Shown piece by piece: positions 1-9,334 of a DNA stretch of 64,000 nt. The position numbers were made by a program, and so were the translations under genes. The stretch is from Sulfurovum sp. (GTDB taxonomy: Bacteria > Campylobacterota > Campylobacteria > Campylobacterales > Sulfurovaceae): the NCBI GenBank assembly GCA_027049035.1, contig JALTVI010000115.1:33024-97023 (forward strand), given 5' to 3'. The stretch's first letter is position 1. Each line of letters opens with the position of its first letter. Below the pieces are notes generated by a model. The model made no database searches, was not told the origin of the DNA, and worked only from the letters and a program-made list of their open reading frames with translations.

Positions 1-136
1 TCGCTTTGATCGCTTCAGGATCAAGTGTCTCAAACTCAAGGTGTTCAACCTTCGATGCCAGTTTTTTCAGCAGTGCAAGCTCATCGGGCAGAAGCAGTGC
101 CTTCAGCCGTTCAAGCTCTGTGTCATTTTGATTCAG
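1..136 (-). CDS. Partial hypothetical protein, 5' end only
   Basis: An open frame runs off the left edge of the window. It encodes a Leu/Glu/Lys-rich sequence (about NDTELERLKALLLPDEL). It overlaps the 3' end of the upstream coiled-coil gene and has no ATG. The best start is a CTG at 136-134, seven bases after a clear AGGAG that lies inside the preceding gene. The ATG two codons downstream is in another frame that stops after seven codons. The function is not recognised. It is probably translationally coupled to the coiled-coil gene. The reading frame is well supported, the exact start less so. Confidence 0.4.
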   Translation of the reverse strand, partial: MNQNDTELERLKALLLPDELALLKKLASKVEHLEFETLDPEAIKA

Positions 137-674
137 GTTTTGACTCCTCTGTCAAAAGAGAACCGACATCTGTTCCCTGTATCTTCATCGCAACATCAAG
201 CAGCATGCCTGCCATTGCATCACGGGAGAGCTTTTCGTTGCCAAGAGCGTCGAGCCCCTCCTGAAGGGTCGATTCGATATGCGTTCTCATCTCGGAGAGA
301 TTCTCTCGCATCTTCTCGTTCTCATCTTCGATACTCTCTTTCATGATCTTGAGTTTGGTTAAAAATTCGTTTTTCTGATTTTGCAGCTGTGTCTGGAGTG
401 TCTCATCTGTCGTATCAATGAGCTCTTTAAGTTTAGTTCGCTCTTTCTGGGTTGCTGTAGCAAGGTTATCAATTTTTTGTTCAAGCGCTTCAAGTGAGCG
501 TTCGGTCTCTTTTTGGAGTTTGTTGTGGGACTCTTTGAAAGCCTGCATGATCTTCTTTTCAACATCATTCAGTGTTTTTCCCAGTGTTGCAAATTTCTCT
601 TCGAACTCTTTCATCTGCGGACCAAAAATCAAATCTCTGATCTGGTCGACATTATTCATATTCTTTTCTGCCAT
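123..674 (-). CDS. Coiled-coil hypothetical protein
   Basis: This 183-residue protein is almost entirely charged heptad-type helix rich in E, K, L and Q (roughly residues 20-140), with no signal peptide and no membrane segment. It should be a cytoplasmic, elongated, oligomeric protein. I do not recognise a family. It overlaps the start of the partial gene to its left, so the two are likely one operon. The plus-strand ORFs across it are shadows. Function unknown. Confidence 0.7.
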   Translation of the reverse strand: MAEKNMNNVDQIRDLIFGPQMKEFEEKFATLGKTLNDVEKKIMQAFKESHNKLQKETERSLEALEQKIDNLATATQKERTKLKELIDTTDETLQTQLQNQKNEFLTKLKIMKESIEDENEKMRENLSEMRTHIESTLQEGLDALGNEKLSRDAMAGMLLDVAMKIQGTDVGSLLTEESKPESK

Positions 675-825
675 TGTCCCTATCCTTTACATATACAAAA
701 TATTCCAAATATTATATATCGATTAGGTATTCTGTTTACTTAATATACCGATAAATAGAGTGATTTTTTATAAGAATTAACTATTTTGAAAATAAGAAGT
801 TAAAAAGGAAAAGTTTTGATTGCGT

Positions 826-848
826 TTTTCCGGGCATTGCCCGGAAAA
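826..848 (-). terminator. Hairpin terminator after acs
   Basis: A perfect 10-bp stem (TTTTCCGGGC / GCCCGGAAAA, loop of 3) lies 20 bp past the acs stop. The arms carry A and T tracts on both sides, so it could work in either direction. It fits an intrinsic terminator for acs. Confidence 0.75.
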
Positions 849-867
849 GAAGCGAAACACTATCTCT

Positions 868-2820
868 TTAGCATTTACACTGAACGATCTCTTCGATCTT
901 GGTGACGATGCTCGGATCTTCGAGGGTTGAAGTATCCTGAGTGATCTTTTCACCCTTGACGAGGCTTCTGAGGATTCTGCGCATGATCTTGCCAGAACGT
1001 GTCTTCGGCAGGTCCGGAACGAAAGCCATATCGTCACACAGGGCGATGGCACCGATCTCGCTCTTGATAATGGCGTTGATCTCTTTCATCGTCTCAAGCT
1101 CGTCTGCGACACCTTCGTCATCTTTGAGTACGACATAAGCGAAGATCCCCTCCCCTTTGATGTCGTGCGGCTTTCCGACAACGGCGACTGCTGCAACATT
1201 GTCGTGCTTCTTGATAGCCGCTTCGACTTCTGCCGTACCCATTCTGTGGCCGGAGACGTTGATGACGTCATCAGTTCTTCCAGTGATGGTGATGTAGCCG
1301 TCCTCATCTTTCATCGCACCGTCACCGGTGAAGTAGACAGGCTTGCCGTCTTTCTTGCAATCACCGAAGTAGGACTTGACAAAACGGTCAGGGTCGCCCC
1401 AGATAGTTCGGATCATGCTCGGCCAAGGCTTGGTAATGCACATGAAGCCCTTTTCTCCAACCGGTGTCGGTGTTCCGTCCTCCTCGATGATCTCTGCAAA
1501 GATTCCCGGCAGCGGGAATGTCGCGCAGCCCGGTTTGATGGGGGTGGCTCCAGGCAGCGGGCTGATCATGTGTCCGCCCGTTTCGGTCTGCCAGTAGGTG
1601 TCGACGATGGAGCAGCGTCCGCCGCCGACCTCTTCGTAGTACCACTTCCACGCCGCAGGGTCGATAGGCTCACCGACGGTGCCAAGGACTCTCAGTGAAG
1701 AGAGGTCGTATTTGGACGGCTCATCCGCCCCCGTTTTGTGCAGCAGTCGAATGGCTGTAGGCGCTGTGTAGAACTGGTTGATCTGATACTCTTCGACCAT
1801 TCTCCAGCAGCGACCTGCATCGGGGAAAGTAGGAACACCCTCGAACATCACCGTAGTAGCACCCGCTGCAAGCGGTCCGTAGACGATGTAGGTATGTCCG
1901 GTAATCCAGCCCACATCGGCCGTACACCAGTAGGTATCGTTCTCTTTGATATCAAAGACCCACTCCATCGTCATCTGTGCCCAAAGGATGTACCCTGCGG
2001 AGCTGTGCTGAACGCCCTTTGGTTTTCCGGTACTTCCTGAAGTGTAGAGGAGGAAAAGCGGGTCTTCAGCGTTCATCACTTCTGGCTCACAGGTAACCGG
2101 CTGGCTCTTGATGAGTTCGTTGTAGGCGTAGTCGCGGCCCGCAACCCAAGTGATCTCTTCGCCGTTTCGCTCTACGACACAGACAGCTTCGACACACTCA
2201 CATCCCTCTTCGAGTGCCTTGTCGACAACGGGCTTGAGCATGTAGGGCTTTCCTTTTCTAAAGGCGCCGTCAGCGGTGACAACCAGCTTCGCCTCCGCAT
2301 CGATAATACGGTCACGCAGCGCTTCTGCAGAAAATCCGCCAAAGACGACCGAGTGGATGGCACCGATCTTTGCACAGGCAAGCATGCTGATAGCCGCTTC
2401 GGGGATCATCGGCATATAGAGTACGACACGGTCACCCTTTTTGATGCCGAATTCGTTCTTGAACATGTTGGCGGTACGGTTGACCTCGTAGTAGAGTTCG
2501 CGGTATGTCAGCGTCTGCTGGTCGCCGTTGTCACCTTCGAAGAGGATGGCGGCTTTGTTCTTGCGCGTGGCCAGGTGTCTGTCGACACACTGGTACGCGA
2601 CATTGAGTTCCCCGTCTTCAAACCACTTGTAGAACGGTGCATTCTCTTCGTTGAGTACCTTGGTAAAGGGCTTGAACCAGTCGATCTTCTCTTTGGCATA
2701 CTTCGCCCAGAATCCTTCGTAGTCCTCTTCGGCCTGCTTTACCAGGTCCCAGTACTCATCCATACTCTTGATGGCAGCGTCTTTGAACAGTTCTTTGTTT
2801 GGATAGTAGAGTTCACTCAT
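868..2820 (-). CDS. acs: Acetyl-CoA synthetase (AMP-forming)
   Basis: This enzyme activates acetate with ATP and CoA to acetyl-CoA through an acetyl-adenylate. Its 650 residues match the usual family length. The phosphate-binding motif [11 protein letters not shown] lies at about 259-269, and the C-terminal [12 protein letters not shown] segment near 604-615 holds the catalytic, acetylatable lysine. The ATG start is preceded by AAGGAAC. The gene stands alone, with a strong hairpin just after the stop. Acetate assimilation complements the pyruvate dehydrogenase cluster at the other end of the window. Assignment is secure by motif and full-length family resemblance. Confidence 0.95.
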   Translation of the reverse strand: MSELYYPNKELFKDAAIKSMDEYWDLVKQAEEDYEGFWAKYAKEKIDWFKPFTKVLNEENAPFYKWFEDGELNVAYQCVDRHLATRKNKAAILFEGDNGDQQTLTYRELYYEVNRTANMFKNEFGIKKGDRVVLYMPMIPEAAISMLACAKIGAIHSVVFGGFSAEALRDRIIDAEAKLVVTADGAFRKGKPYMLKPVVDKALEEGCECVEAVCVVERNGEEITWVAGRDYAYNELIKSQPVTCEPEVMNAEDPLFLLYTSGSTGKPKGVQHSSAGYILWAQMTMEWVFDIKENDTYWCTADVGWITGHTYIVYGPLAAGATTVMFEGVPTFPDAGRCWRMVEEYQINQFYTAPTAIRLLHKTGADEPSKYDLSSLRVLGTVGEPIDPAAWKWYYEEVGGGRCSIVDTYWQTETGGHMISPLPGATPIKPGCATFPLPGIFAEIIEEDGTPTPVGEKGFMCITKPWPSMIRTIWGDPDRFVKSYFGDCKKDGKPVYFTGDGAMKDEDGYITITGRTDDVINVSGHRMGTAEVEAAIKKHDNVAAVAVVGKPHDIKGEGIFAYVVLKDDEGVADELETMKEINAIIKSEIGAIALCDDMAFVPDLPKTRSGKIMRRILRSLVKGEKITQDTSTLEDPSIVTKIEEIVQCKC

Positions 2821-2948
2821 AAGTGTTCCTTTTTATGGTTATGTTGCAACAATTCTAACATAAAAAAGTAACGGTTGTGCAAGAAAGAAAAAGAAAAAAA
2901 GTTAAATAGGAGTAAATTTATCCTAATTGTAACACCCGGCAGAAAAGA

Positions 2949-3983
2949 TCAGACGATCTCGATCTTCTCTGCAACTTCGAGGCCGAAGCCGCCAAGGCCA
3001 ACGAACTCGGTCTCTTTGCTTGTTGTAAGGAGGTTGATCTTTTTGACACCGAGGTCTTTGAGTATCTGTGCACCCACTCCAAACTCCTTGGCCTGCTCCT
3101 GTGAGATGACCTTGGTATCGAGGAAAACCAGCAGGCCGCCGTTTGTTTTAAGGTATTCTATGGCGTTGTTGAGCGCATTGAAGCGTTTGTCGTCAAGAAT
3201 AAGCTCGATGTCGCTGCCGATATTGTGGAACTTCACATTGGCCGTCTCGTGCAGGCCGTAGAACTGTATGACTGTGTGACAACGGTCGAGATGGTCTTTG
3301 TATGTGTGTTTTTCAACCTTGATGCCCCGAAGTGAAGATTCAACACTTTCGACACGCTTGACAAGCTGTTCATTGGCAAGGCGGTACTCCACAATGTCGG
3401 AGATGTAGACGATGTGCAGGCCGTGTTTTTCGGCAAAGAGTTTCAGGTCGTCCATACGCGCCATCTCTCCGTCATCCTTGATGATTTCACAGATGACCCC
3501 CACCGGTGCGAGACCGGCAAGTTTGCACAGGTCTACCGATCCTTCGGTGTGGCCTGTACGCACCAGTGTGCCCCCGTCTTTGGCAATGAGCGGAAAGATA
3601 TGCCCCGGACGCACGAAGTCTTCGGCTACACTCAGCGGACTTGCCAGCTTCCTGATGCAGTCGTCACGCTCTGCGGCACTGATGCCCGTACTCGCCGTTG
3701 CCGAATCGATTGAGACGGTAAAGGCGGTTTCATGGTTGGAGTCGTTGCGGCTGACCATCGGCATCAGATCAAGTTGAGAGGCAAGCTCCTTTGTAATGGG
3801 CGTACAGATGAGCCCCCTCGCCTCTTTGGCCATGAAGTTGACCATATCAGGGGTCGAGAAGGTAGCGGCATAGACCAGGTCCCCCTCGTTCTCCCTGTCC
3901 TCATCATCCATCATGATGACCATCTTGCCTCTCTTGATCTCGTCAATGGCTTTCTCTACACGTTTTATTGCTTCACTTGACAT
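2949..3983 (-). CDS. ribBA: RibBA-type protein: DHBP synthase with degenerate GTP cyclohydrolase II domain
   Basis: Residues 1 to about 205 are a canonical 3,4-dihydroxy-2-butanone 4-phosphate synthase (riboflavin pathway), with the acidic DDEDRENEGD motif near 26-35 and RPGHIFPL plus RTGHTEGSVDL further on. Residues 215-344 have the overall length and secondary pattern of GTP cyclohydrolase II, but I see no zinc-binding cysteine set and no RCDCGEQ-like motif. This half is probably catalytically dead and structural or regulatory. Fusions of this kind are known in Campylobacterota (from family knowledge). The gene is monocistronic here. A separate RibA should exist elsewhere in the genome. Confidence 0.9.
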   Translation of the reverse strand: MSSEAIKRVEKAIDEIKRGKMVIMMDDEDRENEGDLVYAATFSTPDMVNFMAKEARGLICTPITKELASQLDLMPMVSRNDSNHETAFTVSIDSATASTGISAAERDDCIRKLASPLSVAEDFVRPGHIFPLIAKDGGTLVRTGHTEGSVDLCKLAGLAPVGVICEIIKDDGEMARMDDLKLFAEKHGLHIVYISDIVEYRLANEQLVKRVESVESSLRGIKVEKHTYKDHLDRCHTVIQFYGLHETANVKFHNIGSDIELILDDKRFNALNNAIEYLKTNGGLLVFLDTKVISQEQAKEFGVGAQILKDLGVKKINLLTTSKETEFVGLGGFGLEVAEKIEIV

Positions 3984-4084
3984 AAAAATCCTCTGAAATT
4001 GTCTATATAATATTATTTGTATTATAGCGTAAAGGATGTTGGGTTCTTGTTTGAGGTATTATTATATCGCCTATTTTGTTCTTT

Positions 4085-4228
4085 CTACAGTATCTGAACT
4101 TTATTTCTTCCAGTGTTTTTAGCTGAATATAATGCTTTGTCAGCACGTTCAACTATTGAACTACTGGTGTCTTTGTCAACATATGTAGTCAACCCTGAAA
4201 AACCCATCCCAAGGCAAGACTGCACTAT
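4085..4228 (-). pseudogene. 3' remnant of a diguanylate cyclase (GGDEF) gene
   Basis: The minus strand here reads GMGFSGLTTYVDKD followed by ERADKALYSAKNTGRNKV and a TAG stop at 4087-4085. This is the characteristic C-terminal end of a GGDEF domain. The catalytic GGDEF part and everything N-terminal are missing. The fragment abuts the 3' end of the transposase gene, and upstream the frame runs straight into the transposase stop codon. It is therefore most simply the tail of a cyclase gene cut by IS insertion and later rearranged. No matching 5' part is visible on the far side of the IS. It is not a copy of the intact GGDEF gene at 45 kb. Confidence 0.7.
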
Positions 4229-5720
4229 TCTAATACTCCAATTCTACCACAACCTGTAAAGCAACAGATAAAGTTCGGCATATTTTTGCCTCTGTTGCGA
4301 CTCGATACGCATAAGAAATGTTGCCATCAGGGTAATTTTGTAGATAAAAAGAATCACCAAGAAGCGATTCATCCACTTCTTGAGATTGAATGCTGCTGCA
4401 GCAAGCAAGAGATTGATCTCATCACCGATAAACCCTTTGAGATAATTCCTTGAAAGCCTGTGATCACTTTTGAGGTGTCCTATCACCGGTTCGATGGCAG
4501 CCCGTCTTCTGAACTTTTTTCGCTTCTGTTCCTTTTGGTATTTTGTATCTCTTTTTAGTGGTGTACCGGGAATGCAGATAGCGGTACCGTCAACCTCTTT
4601 TTTACCACGGTATCCTCTATCACAGATAGCTTCTTTGATAGGTTTGTTTCTATGTTTGTTGGCGTGTGTCAGTGCTGCTTTGAGTGTTTTGGAGTCATGT
4701 TCATTTGTTTGGTGTGCAGCTACACCGACAATGACATTGCTTTTTTCGGTCATGACGATGGATGCTTTGGTACCATACTCATACTTCTTATGGTCTTTGC
4801 CTTTGGCAATGGCGTAGATATGTTGTTCGTGGAGTGAATAGATCTTGTTGGAATCTTTTCGTTTCTGGTCGGAGACTTTTAGGAACAGTTCGAATGTTTC
4901 CTGGTACTTTTCAAGCTGGGCTTCATCCATATTTCTGCTAAGGTCTCTAATGATGATACCGGTAATAGTCTTGAGTCTCTTCATTGCAGATCTGGCTTTC
5001 TTAATCTTTTTGGGATGACGAAAGAATCGTAATGAGATACGGTGTCCTTTGATCTCTTTGACATAGGTGCGACGCAGCTGTATCTTCTCTTCTTTGGCAA
5101 TGTGATGCAGATGGTGTATCATCTTGATGGCAAGTTTACCGTCTGTGGGATAGGTGACATTTTTCTCCTGTACGGTAGTATCGATGATGACCTGTTTTTC
5201 TTGGGCATCTTTACCGTGCAGACCGACACTCATGGCAAAGATCTCTTCTACGCCTTCTTTGCCTATACGTTTTCGAAACTTGACTAACTCTGTTGCATCA
5301 CAAGGAAGGGCTGGAACATACTCTTGCATACCGCAGAAGTATTGGTAGTAGGGATTGCGTTTCCACTGCAATACAATACTCTCATCACTGAGGTTTTCGA
5401 GTTGTTTGAGTATCAGCAGTCCGACCATCAAGCGTATCGGCTTTGCAGGTCTGCCTTCATCGCTGTAGTATTTGGCGAAGGTCTTATCGAAAGTATCCCA
5501 GTTTATAGTATCTGCGAGGGCAATGAGAGGATCGTTGCTGTCAAGCATATCACGCAGCTGTGAATGAAAAAGGTTTGGCTGGTTGGAGGTAGAGGATCTT
5601 GGAAGCAATTTTAACACCTATTTCGACCATGAATCGGTCTCAATCTTTATGTTTATTGGTTGAAATTATACTGTTTTATCGCTTCCAATGTGCCTATTTT
5701 AGGGAGGTTCTTTGGTTTTT
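4229..5720. mobile_element. IS element (IS5-like), approximate limits
   Basis: The element is inferred from a full-length transposase gene and from the truncated GGDEF gene on its left. I could not find convincing terminal inverted repeats or a target duplication by eye, so both limits are approximate. The right limit is placed just before the CRISPR terminal repeat. It may have trimmed the region downstream of the CRISPR array. Confidence 0.4.
4244..5617 (-). CDS. IS5-like DDE transposase
   Basis: A 457-residue transposase with an InsH-type N-terminal domain (about 1-110, with the GRPAKPIRLMVGLLILKQL segment) and a DDE catalytic core. The likely triad is D146 (IIDTTVQE), D333 (ICDRGYRGK) and E376 (EPVIGHLKSD), followed by the usual DHRLSRNYLKG region. 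The frame is intact, so the element may still be active. The C-terminal 30 residues are hydrophobic and atypical; translation may read into the IS end. It lies between a GGDEF remnant and the trailer end of the CRISPR array. Confidence 0.88.
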   Translation of the reverse strand: MLKLLPRSSTSNQPNLFHSQLRDMLDSNDPLIALADTINWDTFDKTFAKYYSDEGRPAKPIRLMVGLLILKQLENLSDESIVLQWKRNPYYQYFCGMQEYVPALPCDATELVKFRKRIGKEGVEEIFAMSVGLHGKDAQEKQVIIDTTVQEKNVTYPTDGKLAIKMIHHLHHIAKEEKIQLRRTYVKEIKGHRISLRFFRHPKKIKKARSAMKRLKTITGIIIRDLSRNMDEAQLEKYQETFELFLKVSDQKRKDSNKIYSLHEQHIYAIAKGKDHKKYEYGTKASIVMTEKSNVIVGVAAHQTNEHDSKTLKAALTHANKHRNKPIKEAICDRGYRGKKEVDGTAICIPGTPLKRDTKYQKEQKRKKFRRRAAIEPVIGHLKSDHRLSRNYLKGFIGDEINLLLAAAAFNLKKWMNRFLVILFIYKITLMATFLMRIESQQRQKYAELYLLLYRLW

Positions 5721-5723
5721 CAA

Positions 5724-5759
5724 GATTGACTATGTAGAAATTTATATGGTCAATTCGAC
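5724..5759 (-). repeat. Degenerate terminal CRISPR repeat
   Basis: The last 26 plus-strand bases match the repeat exactly, but the ten bases encoding the 3' half of the handle hairpin have diverged (plus-strand GATTGACTAT in place of ATCTACAACA). The UCUAC...GUAGA stem cannot form. This marks the leader-distal end of the array and would prevent processing of a further crRNA. Confidence 0.85.
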
Positions 5760-7974
5760 CTATCAACTCAGATGAAAATCTGTCAATCTACAACAGTAGA
5801 AATTTATATGGTCAATTCGACTTGTCGGAATCAGGTTTTTGCTGAGGGTATCTACAACAGTAGAAATTTATATGGTCAATTCGACCGAGCGTGGGAAGCT
5901 GAAGCTGATCAATCTACAACAGTAGAAATTTATATGGTCAATTCGACTTCCATAATGCGGATTGACGTACCCAAATCTACAACAGTAGAAATTTATATGG
6001 TCAATTCGACTTGCATCCTTTCAAGCTCCATAAAATAAATCTACAACAGTAGAAATTTATATGGTCAATTCGACATTGGGACGGGAAAGGGGTCAAGATA
6101 GGATCTACAACAGTAGAAATTTATATGGTCAATTCGACTTGAAGCGTTTGGGAGAAGTGCATCTCATATCTACAACAGTAGAAATTTATATGGTCAATTC
6201 GACCTTTGGAGAACTGCAAAGGATGCTAACATCTACAACAGTAGAAATTTATATGGTCAATTCGACAAGTGGGGTTATCCTCAAAGTTGTTTTATCTACA
6301 ACAGTAGAAATTTATATGGTCAATTCGACGTCACCTGCACTACTTCCATTATCATCAGATCTACAACAGTAGAAATTTATATGGTCAATTCGACAAGATC
6401 AAGGATCTGAACGAAGAGAAATCTACAACAGTAGAAATTTATATGGTCAATTCGACAAGCATGATAGTAAACATCTTGAGAAAATCTACAACAGTAGAAA
6501 TTTATATGGTCAATTCGACAAAGTCAACGGTATGCAGACGGTGTATATCTACAACAGTAGAAATTTATATGGTCAATTCGACCACCTGTATCTCCTTCAT
6601 GTGGTTGCATCTACAACAGTAGAAATTTATATGGTCAATTCGACCGTTCAAACATTGACAATCAGTACAACTATCTACAACAGTAGAAATTTATATGGTC
6701 AATTCGACATGGTATCTTTAAAGTTGAGGCTTTGAAATCTACAACAGTAGAAATTTATATGGTCAATTCGACCAACAGGAAAGGTGTTTAGATACTATGA
6801 ATCTACAACAGTAGAAATTTATATGGTCAATTCGACTTCGTTAGTACCAAAGAAAACATTAAATCTACAACAGTAGAAATTTATATGGTCAATTCGACAT
6901 GTTCTCGCGTGTGGGGTACTCTGAAATCTACAACAGTAGAAATTTATATGGTCAATTCGACCACTGAGGGTAATGCCTGACCTCTGCCTATCTACAACAG
7001 TAGAAATTTATATGGTCAATTCGACAGACATGGCACTACGCACCGCTTCGAATCTACAACAGTAGAAATTTATATGGTCAATTCGACATGGTTGTTCACA
7101 TGAATATGTTTGCGATCTACAACAGTAGAAATTTATATGGTCAATTCGACAAGATCAAGGATCTGAACGAAGAGAAATCTACAACAGTAGAAATTTATAT
7201 GGTCAATTCGACTATACTGTTAATCTAACTTCTTGGTTTATCTACAACAGTAGAAATTTATATGGTCAATTCGACGGTTGACAATCCATAGACATTTTAA
7301 TATCTACAACAGTAGAAATTTATATGGTCAATTCGACCACATACCACTATCTTTGCAATTTCCTCGTTATCTACAACAGTAGAAATTTATATGGTCAATT
7401 CGACCGTTTGGCAAACAGGAACATCATTTTCATCTACAACAGTAGAAATTTATATGGTCAATTCGACAAGTGGGGTTATCCTCAAAGTTGTTTTATCTAC
7501 AACAGTAGAAATTTATATGGTCAATTCGACACGGAGAAGCCAGTAGAGTTCAAGCGATCTACAACAGTAGAAATTTATATGGTCAATTCGACACTACAAA
7601 TGCGATCATCGATGCTATTGATCTACAACAGTAGAAATTTATATGGTCAATTCGACGTATCGCTCTCTATCCATATCTTTCTATATCTACAACAGTAGAA
7701 ATTTATATGGTCAATTCGACACTTCAACGATGGCGGCTCAAACTTCAATCTACAACAGTAGAAATTTATATGGTCAATTCGACAAGGCGGAGGTTGAGCT
7801 ATGCCTTACACATCTACAACAGTAGAAATTTATATGGTCAATTCGACGAGTAACTTTTGATTACCCGCTTTTTGTATCTACAACAGTAGAAATTTATATG
7901 GTCAATTCGACGTTTGGCCAATTTCTTTTTTGCTTCATATCTACAACAGTAGAAATTTATATGGTCAATTCGAC
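5724..7974 (-). CRISPR. Type V-A CRISPR array, 35 intact repeats plus one degenerate repeat
   Basis: The 36-nt repeat, read on the transcribed minus strand, begins GTCGAATTGACC and ends AATTTCTACTGTTGTAGAT, whose UCUAC-UGUU-GUAGA hairpin is the Cas12a crRNA handle. I count 35 identical copies (first 5786-5821, last 7939-7974) and a decayed copy at 5724-5759, giving 35 spacers of 26-31 nt, mostly 26-28. The array is transcribed from the cas2 side, so the newest spacer is at 7912-7938 and the oldest near 5760. Two spacers occur twice: 6267-6293 equals 7468-7494, and 6395-6420 equals 7151-7176. No spacer was seen to match the rest of this window, but that was checked only by eye. Confidence 0.98.
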
Positions 7975-8087
7975 AGCTATCATAGCTGCTGTAACCATTT
8001 TTGATACATATTGTAACAAAAAATGATCGAGTTTTTCTAAAAAAGAGTTGTCTATTACAAAAAAATCCATAAAGACTGAAGTTTGCA
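7975..8087 (-). promoter_or_regulatory. CRISPR leader
   Basis: This AT-rich 113-bp stretch lies between the cas2 stop and the newest repeat. A perfect 13-nt palindrome (AGCTATCATAGCT, 7975-7987) touches the first repeat. On the minus strand TACAAT at 8015-8010 could be a -10 for pre-crRNA transcription, though no good -35 is seen. Position next to cas2 and the intact repeats on this side, against the decayed repeat on the other, identify it as the leader. Confidence 0.65.
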
Positions 8088-8360
8088 TCATATCACAATC
8101 ACCTCTTCATCATCATGCTTTGCATAGCCATACTTATCTACCTTACACTGTTTAGAAAGCTGAAGAACTAAGATGCTATCCGTCTCTTCAAAATACTTAT
8201 CAAAGCCTTTTTGTATCTCCAGCACTATGATATCTAATATTCGTTTTGAATTTTTAATCTCAAACATCGAGTATTGAATACGATGACCGTATTTAGAGAG
8301 GAACTTTGCAAATCTTGTACGGATACGGTCATCACTAATGTCATACGCTACAATTACCAT
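8088..8360 (-). CDS. cas2: CRISPR-associated endoribonuclease-fold protein Cas2
   Basis: This 90-residue ferredoxin-fold protein has the N-terminal strand VIVAYDIS with the conserved Asp7 and RxxFAKFLSKYGHRIQYSMFEI typical of Cas2. It forms the dimeric core of the Cas1-Cas2 spacer integrase. Its start overlaps the cas1 stop by seven bases, so the two are translationally coupled. The leader and array follow directly. Confidence 0.95.
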   Translation of the reverse strand: MVIVAYDISDDRIRTRFAKFLSKYGHRIQYSMFEIKNSKRILDIIVLEIQKGFDKYFEETDSILVLQLSKQCKVDKYGYAKHDDEEVIVI

Positions 8361-9334
8361 ACAATTTTACCTTTCTCAAGTCGAGGATATGCCTCTATTG
8401 GTTTCTCCTGTATAAAAGCTCGATAGTATTGCCTTGTATATTCATAGAGTAGTTCTTTGTTTTCTAAAAGTCCTTTGAGCAAGATCGCAGTATAGTGTTG
8501 TGCACTCTTTTTAAATAAGCGATACGATTGATTTACACGAACAAAATCCTTGATATCTATTTGACCTAATGTAAACATTTTTCGAACTTGATTATCAACC
8601 ATTGGGCGAAACGGTTCAATTAAATCGCTTACTAGGGACTTTCGTTGGTAAAAGAGTTGATGATAAACTCCCTTGTAAGTATCAAATCCATAAAGATGCA
8701 ACATCGCATCCATAAGGCTAAAAAGCTGCATATAGCCAATATCCAATAGTAGATTCACGATATCCGGTTTAGCTCTTGGCTTACGGCCCGACCACTCAAC
8801 CACATCAAACATCTGTCTAAAGTATATCCTTGAAGCACTACCTTCAATTCCAAGAAGTGTATCAAGCTCTGTAGCACCGTCGTATACAATCCTATCGTGA
8901 TAACTATTAAGTTTTTCAATCGCATCTTTCAATGCTTCAGACTTATTGCGTCGCTTGGCAAGATACTCAGTTTGTTGGGCAATTTTATTTTTGACTATAT
9001 GTTGCGCGATAAGTGTTTTATCATATTTATACTGTTTTTGACGCAACAGTACATTTCCCTCTGCCCCACTCATCCAACTACCATACGGTTTGAGTCCATG
9101 AGATAACATCACGATACTAAAACCAAATCGCTTTGCTTTAAGTAGAATACCTGTCGTTAAACTTGCATGTCCTACCACAAACAAAGCAAACAATCTATGA
9201 CAACTTGACTGATGACGCACTTTCCCTTCTGCATCTTTTATAAGCAAATTATCATTGCGAAAACTTATCTTTTCTCCTCTACTTACAAGCGCAATGGCAA
9301 CCTGTTTCTGTTTAAAGTCCGGTAAACTCAACAT
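8354..9334 (-). CDS. cas1: CRISPR integrase Cas1
   Basis: The Cas1 integrase captures protospacers and inserts them at the leader-repeat junction. Its 326 residues are normal length. Likely metal ligands are E164 (LLGIEGSAS), H225 (GVYHQLFYQ) and D237 (LVSDLIEPFRP), the E-H-D set of the family. The N-terminal beta domain and helical C-terminal domain are both present. It overlaps cas4 by seven bases and cas2 by seven, forming a tight adaptation operon after cas12a, the usual type V-A order. Confidence 0.96.
   Translation of the reverse strand: MLSLPDFKQKQVAIALVSRGEKISFRNDNLLIKDAEGKVRHQSSCHRLFALFVVGHASLTTGILLKAKRFGFSIVMLSHGLKPYGSWMSGAEGNVLLRQKQYKYDKTLIAQHIVKNKIAQQTEYLAKRRNKSEALKDAIEKLNSYHDRIVYDGATELDTLLGIEGSASRIYFRQMFDVVEWSGRKPRAKPDIVNLLLDIGYMQLFSLMDAMLHLYGFDTYKGVYHQLFYQRKSLVSDLIEPFRPMVDNQVRKMFTLGQIDIKDFVRVNQSYRLFKKSAQHYTAILLKGLLENKELLYEYTRQYYRAFIQEKPIEAYPRLEKGKIVW

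Noticed and set aside
4229-5720. Terminal inverted repeats of the IS
   Set aside because: Weak matches around AGGCA on both sides were too short and irregular to name as ends; limits are given as approximate only.
5772-7825. Five plus-strand ORFs (5772, 6061, 6532, 7324, 7643) with repeated STTVEIYMVNST and IYNSRNLYGQFD
   Set aside because: They are translations of the CRISPR repeats in different frames, antisense to the transcribed strand, with no ribosome sites.
5760-7938. Self-targeting spacers against genes in this window
   Set aside because: No match was seen by eye on either strand. A computed search would be needed to settle it, so no claim is made.
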